Of a stretch of 64,000 bases of DNA, positions 56,002 through 64,000 are shown piece by piece. Where the stretch lies: the NCBI GenBank assembly GCA_003542575.1, contig DPKJ01000005.1, positions 62,001 to 126,000 on the forward strand, read 5' to 3'. Position 1 is the first letter of the stretch, and each line of letters begins with the position of its first letter. A model generated the notes under the pieces. It was not told the DNA's origin and ran no database searches. It saw only the letters and a program-made list of their open reading frames with translations. Source of the DNA: Rikenellaceae bacterium (GTDB taxonomy: Bacteria; Bacteroidota; Bacteroidia; Bacteroidales; UBA932). The position numbers were made by a program, and so were the translations under genes.

Positions 56002-57201
56002 TTAAATTGTACGTCCCGGATATTGTTTAAGAGCAACTTCAAGACATTTCATTGCATTTTTGAGATCCTCTATCTTAAGAACATAAGCTATTCTAACCTC
56101 ATCAGTACCTTTACCCTTGGTGGCATAGAACCCGGCTGCAGGGGCAACCATTACTGTTTGATTTTCATACTGAAACTCTTCAAGAAGCCATTGAGCAAAT
56201 TTATCGCTGTCGTCAACAGGAAGCTTGGCAATTGTGTAGAATGCTCCCATTGGCATTGGCGTTTTAACACCCTCCATTTTGTTAAGCATTTCAACCATTA
56301 CATCTCTTCTGTTCATGTACTCGGTGCGAACAGCCTCAAAATACTCTTTTGGAGTGGCAAGTGCCCCTTCAGACGCAATCTGACCTAGCGCAGGAGAGCA
56401 AAGTCTTGCCTGGGCATATCTTAGTACTGCACTCATTACCTCTTTGTTCTTTGAGACAATAGCTCCGATTCTTACTCCGCACAAGCTGTATCTTTTTGAA
56501 ACTGAGTCAATCAGGATTACATTGTTCTCTAGTCCCTTAAGGTGCATGCAAGAAAAGTGAGGGTCATCTGTATAGCAGAACTCTCTGTAAACTTCATCGG
56601 AGTATATGAAAAGTTCATGTTTTTTGGCAATCTCTCCAAGTTTTGCAATTGCCTCCTTTGGGTATAGGGTTCCGGTAGGATTTCCCGGGCTGCAAATAAT
56701 TATCCCTTTTGTCTTTGGAGTGATGAGCTTTTCGAATTCGCTGATTTCAGGCAAAGCAAATCCGTTATCGATACTGGTTGCAATAGGAACCAATTTTACA
56801 CTGTTCTGAACGGCAAAGGAGTTGTAATTGGTATAGAAAGGCTCCATAACAATTACCTCATCATCCGGGTTGCAGGTAACGGCAAGTGCTATTTGAAGAG
56901 CCTCGCTGCCACCGTTGGTTATGTTAATTTCATTTGCGGTTACATGAATGTTTACAGATTCATAGTACTTAACAAGTCCATCTCTGTAAGATTCAATACC
57001 TGCAGAATGAGGGTATGAGATCAAATCAAGTTTAATGTTTTTAACAGCATCAAGAGCCTCTTTAGGAGATGCTATGTCAGGCTGACCTATGTTCAGGTGA
57101 TAGACTTTTACTCCTCTTTTTTTGGCCTGGTCTGCATAAGGTACAAGCTTCCTGATTGGAGAAGCCGGCATTTCATTAGCTTTTTTGGAAAGTGTTAACA
57201 T
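56002..57201 (-). CDS. Class I PLP-dependent aminotransferase (aspartate-aminotransferase-like)
   Basis: The 399-residue fold-type I enzyme has the N-terminal YHLNIGQPDIASPKEALDAV, the PLP aspartate region SPGNPTGTLYPKEAI and the PLP lysine in IDSVSKRYSLCGVRIGA. Near the end EVRIAYVLKIEDL carries the carboxylate-binding arginine. The family includes aspartate and aromatic/branched-chain aminotransferases; a precise substrate cannot be read. It is distinct from the two other PLP aminotransferases in this window. It follows dacB by 16 bases. Confidence 0.9.
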   Translation of the reverse strand: MLTLSKKANEMPASPIRKLVPYADQAKKRGVKVYHLNIGQPDIASPKEALDAVKNIKLDLISYPHSAGIESYRDGLVKYYESVNIHVTANEINITNGGSEALQIALAVTCNPDDEVIVMEPFYTNYNSFAVQNSVKLVPIATSIDNGFALPEISEFEKLITPKTKGIIICSPGNPTGTLYPKEAIAKLGEIAKKHELFIYSDEVYREFCYTDDPHFSCMHLKGLENNVILIDSVSKRYSLCGVRIGAIVSKNKEVMSAVLRYAQARLCSPALGQIASEGALATPKEYFEAVRTEYMNRRDVMVEMLNKMEGVKTPMPMGAFYTIAKLPVDDSDKFAQWLLEEFQYENQTVMVAPAAGFYATKGKGTDEVRIAYVLKIEDLKNAMKCLEVALKQYPGRTI

Positions 57202-57217
57202 GTTGGTTTTATTTATT

Positions 57218-58678
57218 TTAATATTTTGTTAGTTCTCTCATAAATCCCTCAATTCCTACCTGCATTTGTGCAGTTCTGGCAGAAAAGTTATTCGCAAGAA
57301 TGGCAAAGTGAATTAACTCCCCATTCTTTCTGACAGTATATCCTGCATAACACCTGACGTTGGCCAAAGAACCGCTTTTAGCGTGAATTCTCTCTTTGTC
57401 AGAGGGTTTTTCATCACTTAGAACACTTCTGAGTGTTCCCGGTTTTCCCGGTTGTGGCAGTGAATTGAAAAACAAATCAAAGTTAGGGTTTTCTTTCATC
57501 TTTGCGAAATAATTACAGAAAAATCTCGCTGATACATAGTTCTGTCTTGACAGACCACTTCCGTCAGCCTGAGTATACCCCTTTGTTTTAAGCCCCATTT
57601 CTCTAAAAAGCCTCTGTACTGCAACTCTGGATGAGTCATATGATCCAACTCCTGTCATCTGCTTGCCAACCATTTTGAGGAGTGTCTCAGCATAGAAATT
57701 ATTGCTGATTCGATTAGTTACGTTGATAATTGAGGCGAGAGAAGGGGAGTATGTTACATCAATTATTGTCATACTCTCCTCTGTCGGTAAATTATTTTCC
57801 CTTGCATCCAGAATTTCAGCATTACTGTGTATCCCCAGGTTTTCAAGATATTTGCGAAATTCGAGAGCACAACTTAAATGTGGATATTTATTGGCGACTG
57901 TTATTATTACCGAATCTGCACCCAGAGCTGCACTACCTGAAAAACGACCTACCTTTGCAAGATCAGAGACGTGATAAGATGACCTGCCTCTGTCTTTGTC
58001 TGCAGTCGTCAGATTTACTATATATTTCATTTCCGGAATTTCGGGATATACCTTGTTGAAAAAGACTTTGTCTCCTTTGTTCAGACCGGGTCTGAAGTTG
58101 AAGTATTGCAAATTCTCGTTAAATGACAATCCTGATGTTCCCCCACCGTAAGATGGCCCGATATTGTTCCAGGCCCAACTCTCAGGAACAATTTCCGGTT
58201 CAAAAAAGCGGTCATCGGCTACAAGATTCCCGTTTATACGTTTGATTCCGTTTGCAACAACTGCCTCTTTCCATTTTGCAAACAGGGTAACGACCGGGGT
58301 AGCCAGGGTGTCCATTGAACCCAAGGTCGGATCTGCACCACCTATAATGTACAGATTACCATAAAGAACCCCATCTTTTATGTAACCGTCGTGGGCAAGC
58401 CGGGTCGAAAAGCGGTAATCTTTCCCAAGAACGGTAAGAGCCATTCCTGTACTGATTGTTTTCATTGTTGATGCCGTCAGCAACGGCATGTCCGGGTTCC
58501 AAGAGGCAATTATCTTCCCTTTTGAATCAGTAACCATTATACCAACTACTGCGTCGGTAAAAAGAGTGTCTCGCTTAAGAGACTCGATATACTTCTGAAT
58601 GTTGTTGTTTTGAGCACTGAGTGAACTTCCAAAAAGAAAGCACATGAAAATTGTCAGGAAAGTGGCAGTCTGTTTCAT
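57218..58678 (-). CDS. dacB: D-alanyl-D-alanine carboxypeptidase/endopeptidase (PBP4 type, S13)
   Basis: Periplasmic low-molecular-weight penicillin-binding protein that trims and opens peptide cross-links of peptidoglycan. The 486 residues have a signal peptide (about 1-22), the SxxK serine in TASTMKTISTG near residue 66, the SxN motif in RISNNFYAETLLK, and KSG (for KTG) in RIHAKSGSLANVRCYAGY. The inserted domain II between SxxK and SxN is typical for the class. Its -7 element lies 25 bases upstream of the ATG. Confidence 0.95.
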   Translation of the reverse strand: MKQTATFLTIFMCFLFGSSLSAQNNNIQKYIESLKRDTLFTDAVVGIMVTDSKGKIIASWNPDMPLLTASTMKTISTGMALTVLGKDYRFSTRLAHDGYIKDGVLYGNLYIIGGADPTLGSMDTLATPVVTLFAKWKEAVVANGIKRINGNLVADDRFFEPEIVPESWAWNNIGPSYGGGTSGLSFNENLQYFNFRPGLNKGDKVFFNKVYPEIPEMKYIVNLTTADKDRGRSSYHVSDLAKVGRFSGSAALGADSVIITVANKYPHLSCALEFRKYLENLGIHSNAEILDARENNLPTEESMTIIDVTYSPSLASIINVTNRISNNFYAETLLKMVGKQMTGVGSYDSSRVAVQRLFREMGLKTKGYTQADGSGLSRQNYVSARFFCNYFAKMKENPNFDLFFNSLPQPGKPGTLRSVLSDEKPSDKERIHAKSGSLANVRCYAGYTVRKNGELIHFAILANNFSARTAQMQVGIEGFMRELTKY

Positions 58679-58702
58679 TTTTAATGAGTTTAGTTATTTG
58701 AG

Positions 58703-58710
58703 CAAAAGTA
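58703..58710 (-). promoter_or_regulatory. -7 element for dacB
   Basis: TACTTTTG on the minus strand matches TAnnTTTG; start near 58696, 18 bases before the ATG. No clear TTTG at -33. Confidence 0.45.
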
Positions 58711-58742
58711 CAAAAAATATAATCTCTTTGTAAAATTATAAT

Positions 58743-58750
58743 TACATTTG
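58743..58750 (+). promoter_or_regulatory. -7 element for glnN
   Basis: TACATTTG matches TAnnTTTG exactly, 33 bases before the ATG. The -33 position has no TTTG at the standard distance, which could mean activator dependence. Confidence 0.45.
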
Positions 58751-58783
58751 CGGGTTAATAAATCAGGTTAATTCGTAAAGACA

Positions 58784-60970
58784 ATGAGTAGTTTCAGAAA
58801 AAGGGCATTAGATGAGTTTTCGGGCCATAAGGCCGAAAGATTTTACCTTGAAAGCGCACCTGTTTCTCAATACTTTGGTCAGAATGTCTTTGATGTAGAG
58901 AAGATGCGCCGATACCTATCGGCTGAAGCCTTTGATGCAGTTCAACTGGCAGTTAATGACGGAGTTAAGATAGACAGAGGAGTTGCAAACCAGATTGCTT
59001 CAGGAATGAAAGCGTGGGCAATTGAAAGGGGGGCGACTCACTACACTCACTGGTTTCATCCTCTCACAGACGCAACAGCAGAGAAGCATGAGGCTTTTGT
59101 AGATCCCTCAAAAAACGGGGGAGTATTTGAAAATTTCAAAGGTGAAGCCCTTGTCCAGCAGGAGCCTGATGCATCAAGCTTCCCTAATGGAGGTTTAAGA
59201 AACACTTTTGAGGCCAGAGGTTATACTGCATGGGACCCTACCTCTCCTGCATTCATTATCGATCAGACGTTGTGTATTCCTTCTGTCTTTGTTGCCTATA
59301 CAGGTGAATCTCTTGATATGAAGACTCCGCACCTGAAATCACTGCAGCAACTTGATAAGGCAGCAACAGATCTTGCAAAAATGTTTGACGCAAAGACCTC
59401 AAGGGTTAATGTGATGCTTGGAATTGAACAGGAGTATTTTGTTGTGGACGAGGCATTGTTCAGAGCCAGACCCGACCTTATGCTTTGTAACCGAACTCTA
59501 ATTGGTCACACATCTGCAAAGGATCAGCAACTTGAAGATCATTATTTTGGAGCCATACCTTCAAGGGTTATGTGCTTTATGAAAGATTTCGAGACAGAGG
59601 CATTTAAATTGGGTGTTGTTTTGAAAACAAGACACAATGAAGTTGCCCCTAACCAGTTTGAATTTGCACCTTATTTTGCGGAAGCTAACCTCTCTGTAGA
59701 CCATAATCTTATGATGATGATTCTTATGAGAAAGATAGCCAAAAAACATAAACTTAAGGTTATTTTCCATGAAAAACCCTTTGCCGGGATAAACGGCTCG
59801 GGTAAGCACTGTAACTGGTCAATGGTTACAAATCATGGAGTTAATCTGTTATCTCCAGGTAGAACTCCAAGAAACAACATACAATTCCTCAGCTTTTTTG
59901 TCTCTGTAATCAGAGCTGTTTATGAACACCATCACCTGCTTATGGCAAGTACGGCCTCTCTTAACAATTCATATCGTTTAGGAGGGAGCGAAGCACCTCC
60001 GGCGATAATGTCTGTTTTTTGCGGAACAACACTCACCGAGTTGCTTGATTCAATTGAGGAAATGCTGATTTCCGACGACTCTGTCGAGAATAAAGCGATT
60101 AAACTTGATATAGTAGGGAAGATTCCTGAAATTCTGCCTGACAATACCGACAGAAACAGAACATCTCCATTTGCATTTACAGGCAACAGATTTGAATTCA
60201 GGGCGGTAGGCTCTTCTGTTAATGTTGCCTCCTCTATGTTTGTCCTTAACGCGGCAGTTGCACAGCAGCTATCGAAATTTAAGTCTTTGGTAGAAAAGGA
60301 GATATCAGAAGGGCTGAATAAAGATGAAGCTCTGCTAAAAATTATCCGCCAGTTTATTATTGAATCAAAGGCAATAAGATTTGAGGGTAACGGTTACAGC
60401 GAAGAGTGGCATAAGGAGGCTGCAAGAAGGGGTCTTAAGGGAATATCAGATTTACCTGAAGCCTTCAAGGCTTACCTTAATCCAAAAACTATCAAATTGA
60501 TGGAAGAGACCGAGGTGTTGAGTGAAAGAGAGGTAGAGGCCAGATATGAGGTTTTGAATGAGATTTTCATCAAAAAATTGCAGATTGAGGCCAGGGTTAT
60601 TGGAGACCTAACTGTCAATCACATTATTCCAACCGCAATTAAGTTTCAAAATTCTCTTATACAAAATGTATTAGGGCTTAAAGAGCTATTCTCAGAAGAG
60701 GAATATAAGGTTATGTCGGAGCGCCAGCTTATTAGCATTAGAAAAATTTCCGGCTACATTCAGCAATTGAGAGAAGATTTTCACGCACTTGTACAGGCAA
60801 GAAAGGAGGCCAACGTAATTGTCTCTTATCCCGAAAGGGCAAAGTCATACTCTGCAAACGTACTTCCGTACATATCAAAAATCAGAATAACGGTAGATAA
60901 ACTGGAGATGCTGGTTGACGATGAGTTATGGCCACTTCCAAAGTACAGGGAACTTCTCTTTTTAAGATAA
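58784..60970 (+). CDS. glnN: Glutamine synthetase type III
   Basis: ATP-dependent ammonia assimilation, glutamate to glutamine. At 728 residues it is the large GSIII form characteristic of Bacteroidota. It has the N-terminal GSIII-specific region, MLGIEQEYFVVDE metal site, GHTSAKDQQLEDHYFGAIPS, the conserved HNEVAPNQFEFAPYF and the ATP/metal region INGSGKHCNWSM. EFRAVGSSVNVASSMFVLNA is another GSIII signature. purM starts 5 bases after its stop and may share the transcript. Confidence 0.98.
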   Translation: MSSFRKRALDEFSGHKAERFYLESAPVSQYFGQNVFDVEKMRRYLSAEAFDAVQLAVNDGVKIDRGVANQIASGMKAWAIERGATHYTHWFHPLTDATAEKHEAFVDPSKNGGVFENFKGEALVQQEPDASSFPNGGLRNTFEARGYTAWDPTSPAFIIDQTLCIPSVFVAYTGESLDMKTPHLKSLQQLDKAATDLAKMFDAKTSRVNVMLGIEQEYFVVDEALFRARPDLMLCNRTLIGHTSAKDQQLEDHYFGAIPSRVMCFMKDFETEAFKLGVVLKTRHNEVAPNQFEFAPYFAEANLSVDHNLMMMILMRKIAKKHKLKVIFHEKPFAGINGSGKHCNWSMVTNHGVNLLSPGRTPRNNIQFLSFFVSVIRAVYEHHHLLMASTASLNNSYRLGGSEAPPAIMSVFCGTTLTELLDSIEEMLISDDSVENKAIKLDIVGKIPEILPDNTDRNRTSPFAFTGNRFEFRAVGSSVNVASSMFVLNAAVAQQLSKFKSLVEKEISEGLNKDEALLKIIRQFIIESKAIRFEGNGYSEEWHKEAARRGLKGISDLPEAFKAYLNPKTIKLMEETEVLSEREVEARYEVLNEIFIKKLQIEARVIGDLTVNHIIPTAIKFQNSLIQNVLGLKELFSEEEYKVMSERQLISIRKISGYIQQLREDFHALVQARKEANVIVSYPERAKSYSANVLPYISKIRITVDKLEMLVDDELWPLPKYRELLFLR

Positions 60971-60975
60971 TAAAT

Positions 60976-62163
60976 ATGACAGAAGGCAGTAAAGACGCAT
61001 TGAAATATGCCCGCAGAGGGGTATCATCTTCCAAAGAGGACGTACACAAAGCAATAGAGAAAGTTGATAAAGGGCTTTTTCCAAAAGCCTTTTGCAAAAT
61101 TGTGCCCGATTATCTCTCCAACGACCCTGATTACTGCATTGTAATGCATGCTGATGGGGCAGGGACCAAATCTTCACTTGCTTATGTATATTGGAAAGAG
61201 ACATCTGACATGAGTGTTTGGGCAGGAATAGCGCAGGATGCAATTGTTATGAACACCGATGATCTTATTTGTGTTGGTGCTGTTGATAATATTATGCTGT
61301 CTTCGACAATAGGTCGTAACAAACACAGAATCCCGGGTGAAGTTATTGCAGCAATTATAAAAGGATCTGAATCATTTGCCGGTAAAATGGCTGAATATGG
61401 CATACATATCCACCTTACCGGAGGTGAAACTGCTGATGTGGGTGACCTGGTGAGAACAGTGATTGTTGACAGTACTGTATGTGCAAGAATTAAGAGGTCT
61501 GAGGTAATAGATAACTCAAAAATATCGGCCGGTAATGTGATTATAGGTCTGGCCTCATTTGGCAAGGCTGAATATGAGGAGGAGTACAACGGAGGCACAG
61601 GAAGCAACGGGCTTACTTCTGCCAGACATGACCTCTTTGCATCATATATCGGAGAGAAGTATCCTGAGAGTTATAATTCGCAGATTCCTAAAGATTTGGC
61701 GTATACAGGTTCAAGAAGACTTGATGAGCTAGATCCTGAGACAGGATTAACTTTTGGAAAGTTATTGTTATCTCCTACCAGGACCTATGCACCGATTATC
61801 AGGGAGGTTTTATCCAGGTTCAGAGATTCTGTGAACGGAATGGTTCATTGTTCAGGAGGCGGTCAAACCAAAGTGCTCAATTTTATTGACAAAAACAGAG
61901 TTATAAAAGATAACATGTTTCCTGTTCCTCCACTATTCAGACATATTCAACAGGAGTCTTCGGCCTCATGGAGTGAGATGTACAAGGTGTTTAACATGGG
62001 TCACAGACTTGAGCTTTATGTTAAACCGGAGTTTGCTGAAGAGATTGTTGCCATATCAAGAAAATATGGTGTTGATGCGCGAATTATTGGAAGAGTAGAG
62101 AAATCTTCTTCTCCAGAAGTTATATTAGTAACCGAAAACGGAGAATTTAGCTATGAAAAGTAA
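60976..62163 (+). CDS. purM: Phosphoribosylformylglycinamidine cyclo-ligase (AIR synthetase)
   Basis: Closes the imidazole ring in purine synthesis (FGAM to AIR). The start ATG at 60976 (MTEGSKDALKYARRGV) gives 395 residues; an earlier ATG at 60928 lies inside glnN. Family segments are MHADGAGTKSSLAYVYW, MNTDDLICVGA, HLTGGETADVGDLVRT, SNGLTSARHDL and the C-terminal MVHCSGGGQTKVLNF. The form is longer than E. coli PurM (345), as is common in Bacteroidota. It overlaps the next gene by 11 bases. Confidence 0.95.
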   Translation: MTEGSKDALKYARRGVSSSKEDVHKAIEKVDKGLFPKAFCKIVPDYLSNDPDYCIVMHADGAGTKSSLAYVYWKETSDMSVWAGIAQDAIVMNTDDLICVGAVDNIMLSSTIGRNKHRIPGEVIAAIIKGSESFAGKMAEYGIHIHLTGGETADVGDLVRTVIVDSTVCARIKRSEVIDNSKISAGNVIIGLASFGKAEYEEEYNGGTGSNGLTSARHDLFASYIGEKYPESYNSQIPKDLAYTGSRRLDELDPETGLTFGKLLLSPTRTYAPIIREVLSRFRDSVNGMVHCSGGGQTKVLNFIDKNRVIKDNMFPVPPLFRHIQQESSASWSEMYKVFNMGHRLELYVKPEFAEEIVAISRKYGVDARIIGRVEKSSSPEVILVTENGEFSYEK

Positions 62164-63601
62164 ATTAACACTATTTGTGATCTGTATTGGAGTATTATTC
62201 TCCTGCGCAACAAACACAAAAAAAATTGAAGTAGCCCTTTCAGATAAAGCACTCAACGACCACTCTTCAATTTTTTATGCCTCTTACAATAATTACCCGG
62301 CCAAACTTAAAAACCTGCCGATAGGAATGTTTGATTCCGGCACAGGGGGGTTGACTGTTATGGAACAATTCCTGTCAGTGGACTATTTTGATAATAAAAC
62401 CGGAGAAGAGATTCCTGACGGAATTCCTGATTTTGACGGAGAGGATTTTATTTATCTTGCTGATCAGGCGAATATGCCATACGGAGTCTACTCTTCCCAA
62501 AGTAAAACAGACTATTTACGTGAACTCATAATTAAAGATGCTCTTTTTCTTACAACTGAGCCTAATAGAACCAAAATGGTTGTAATAGCTTGTAATACAG
62601 CAACTGCCTATGGTTTGGATGATGTAAAAATTCTCCTTGGTTTAAGCGGAACCGGTGTAAAACCAATTGGAGTAATAGAGGCCGGAGTAGATGGCGCGAT
62701 GTCGGCAATATCGCCTGATTCTTCGAATCCTTTTGCTGTTGGTGTATTGGCAACTGTTGGTACTATATCATCGGGAGGATATGAAAATGCATTGATGAAG
62801 TATGTCTCGGATAAGAGATTTAAATCTCCCTTGAAGGTTGTTAATCAGGGAGGTCTTGGTTTTGCAGAGGCAGTAGACTCAGAGACTGATTATATTCTTA
62901 GAGGCGCATCTCAGCCCAGAACGAATTACAGAGGTCCAGGTCTGGGCGAGTTCCCTGAAGGAATTGACACAAATTTATTGGGATTATACAAATTTGATAC
63001 CTCCGGCAACTCTTTGTTATTTAGTAAAAATGAAAAGGGAGAGGTTGAAAACATACAATTGAATTCTACGGGTAATTATGCCAGATTCCATATGGTAACT
63101 CTAATAGAGAAGCATAGAAGAGATAATCCGGGAGTTAAGATGGGCAGTGTGATTCTGGGATGTACTCACTATCCATTCCTTATAGATACTTTGATTAAGG
63201 TTGTGGATGAGCTCAGAACTTACTCTCAGGATGGTGTAAATATATATGATGAGGTCCTTGCCGAGGAGGTCGTTTTTATTGATCCGGCTGTTAATACTGC
63301 CAAGGAGGCATTCAAGACACTTTTTGCAGATAAAAACCTGAAAAGAACAACTGTTGGAAATACACTAAAAGGTTATATATCAGTTGCTCATCCCAATTTA
63401 TCTGGTGAATTTAAAGACGAAAACAATAACCTTAAATTTGAGTACAAATATGGGAGGAGTATTGGGTCAGATGAACAATCTGTACTTGTTGAACCATTTT
63501 CGTTAAAAAATATAAATTCTGACAATCTCTCAAGAATAAAAGAAAGATTACCATATAGTTATGCATTAATTAAGAATTATTTGGAAAGTGATGAGTTTTA
63601 G
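62153..63601 (+). CDS. Exported lipoprotein of the aspartate/glutamate racemase family
   Basis: The 482 residues begin with a lipoprotein signal (LTLFVICIGVLFSCAT; lipid cysteine 18). The body is a MurI-type racemase: GMFDSGTGGLTVM (aspartate 61), YLADQANMPYG, the first catalytic cysteine 147 in VVIACNTATAY, IGVIEAGVDGA, GVLATVGTISSGGYENAL, and the second catalytic cysteine 337 in ILGCTHYPF. Typical MurI has about 265 residues. Here a roughly 20-residue insert (79-99), a much longer one at about 240-310 and a C-terminal tail of about 80 residues are added. The signal suggests a periplasmic location, unlike cytosolic MurI. Role unknown; it overlaps purM and the next gene by 11 bases each. Confidence 0.88.
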   Translation: MKSKLTLFVICIGVLFSCATNTKKIEVALSDKALNDHSSIFYASYNNYPAKLKNLPIGMFDSGTGGLTVMEQFLSVDYFDNKTGEEIPDGIPDFDGEDFIYLADQANMPYGVYSSQSKTDYLRELIIKDALFLTTEPNRTKMVVIACNTATAYGLDDVKILLGLSGTGVKPIGVIEAGVDGAMSAISPDSSNPFAVGVLATVGTISSGGYENALMKYVSDKRFKSPLKVVNQGGLGFAEAVDSETDYILRGASQPRTNYRGPGLGEFPEGIDTNLLGLYKFDTSGNSLLFSKNEKGEVENIQLNSTGNYARFHMVTLIEKHRRDNPGVKMGSVILGCTHYPFLIDTLIKVVDELRTYSQDGVNIYDEVLAEEVVFIDPAVNTAKEAFKTLFADKNLKRTTVGNTLKGYISVAHPNLSGEFKDENNNLKFEYKYGRSIGSDEQSVLVEPFSLKNINSDNLSRIKERLPYSYALIKNYLESDEF

Positions 63602-64000
63602 TCCCAAGATTAAGCCCGAAGAGGTTGAGGTTTTACATACTGCTGAATTTAATGGCCCTGTAAAGGTTGTTAATGAGATAGACAATCTTTACTACGAAGC
63701 TGTAAACTATTTAAATACGCAAAAAATTATTGGATTTGATACCGAAACCAAACCATCTTTTACAGCAAACACAAAAAGGAACAGCGTTGCATTACTTCAG
63801 TTGGCAGGTGTTGAGAGGGCTTATATTTTCAGACTTCATAATACCGGGATTCCTCCTGAACTTGCAAAAATTCTCTCAACCACAAAAATTATAAAAGTAG
63901 GCGCTGCCGTAAACGACGACATAAAATCATTACAGGTTCATACTAAATTTATTGCCAGAGGATTTGTTGATTTGCAGACAATTGCATCGGGGTGGGGAAT
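63591..64000 (+). CDS. 3'-5' exonuclease domain protein (RNase D/Werner-like), partial
   Basis: Starts at the ATG at 63591, overlapping the racemase-like gene by 11 bases, and runs off the right edge after 136 complete codons. The first exonuclease motif is IIGFDTETKPSF near residue 46, followed by SVALLQLAGVERAYIFRL and the second motif KVGAAVNDDIKSL. VDLQTIASGWG precedes the window end. The DEDD-type fold of Werner and RNase D exonucleases is clear; whether DNA or RNA is the substrate is not. Confidence 0.9.
   Translation, partial: MSFSPKIKPEEVEVLHTAEFNGPVKVVNEIDNLYYEAVNYLNTQKIIGFDTETKPSFTANTKRNSVALLQLAGVERAYIFRLHNTGIPPELAKILSTTKIIKVGAAVNDDIKSLQVHTKFIARGFVDLQTIASGWG

Noticed and set aside
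1..64000. CRISPR arrays, insertion sequences, prophage or integrase genes
   Set aside because: No regularly spaced direct repeats, transposase motifs or phage genes were seen on either strand.

Overview
The window is a contiguous, gene-dense piece of a bacterial chromosome from the phylum Bacteroidota, most likely order Bacteroidales. The evidence is: promoters of the Bacteroidota type (TTTG, 19-21 bases, TAnnTTTG) upstream of many genes, an LptD-like and an OMP_b-brl_3-type outer-membrane barrel, fimbrillin-family lipoproteins, a DUF4296 lipoprotein, type III glutamine synthetase, and a Rho factor with a long disordered insertion. I cannot name a genus. No insertion sequence, phage gene, CRISPR array or rRNA is visible.

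Layout. 1-9170: ftsH (its C-terminal end lies off the left edge) and rsfS, divergent from birA; then a dnaA-pepD-rpe operon and an mlaD/amidase pair on the minus strand. 9241-14523: lptD-like, ridA and rho on plus. 14543-17912: a minus operon of a DUF1573 protein, MeaB and a His-rich metal exporter. 18025: a small 2[4Fe-4S] ferredoxin with its own terminator. 18253-22392: a minus operon of four lipoproteins, at least three fimbrillin-like. 22575-27361: serS, ruvC and an outer-membrane barrel. 27358-34950 (minus): rluD, a PASTA protein, the menaquinone enzyme MqnE, rpmH, rsmG, an ECF sigma factor, polA and queD. 35133-43341: an aminotransferase, a two-gene ABC importer, tpiA-prmA, tRNA-Leu(UAG), tig-clpP-clpX. 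43342-43497: a nested inverted repeat. 43498: a nitrilase-family hydrolase. 44541-47889: an aromatic amino acid operon (pheA, aminotransferase, DAHP synthase/chorismate mutase) behind an attenuator. 47892-53637: a run of minus genes for peptide, deoxyribose and D-aminoacyl-tRNA metabolism. 53693-64000: purD, membrane protein, aminotransferase, dacB, glnN, purM, an exported glutamate-racemase-like lipoprotein and the start of a 3'-5' exonuclease.

Most striking observation: upstream of pheA lies a complete phenylalanine attenuator, with a promoter, a 25-codon leader peptide holding 7 Phe and 4 Tyr codons, an antiterminator segment, and a terminator hairpin with eight U residues just before the pheA start. 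It would let Phe (or Tyr) starvation switch on prephenate dehydratase, an aminotransferase and DAHP synthase/chorismate mutase together. Second is the predicted lipoprotein form of glutamate racemase (62153-63601), with both catalytic cysteines kept, a large insertion, and a signal sequence that should place it outside the cytoplasm. Several start codons are revised here because the promoter signals or non-ATG codons rule out the longest reading frame.
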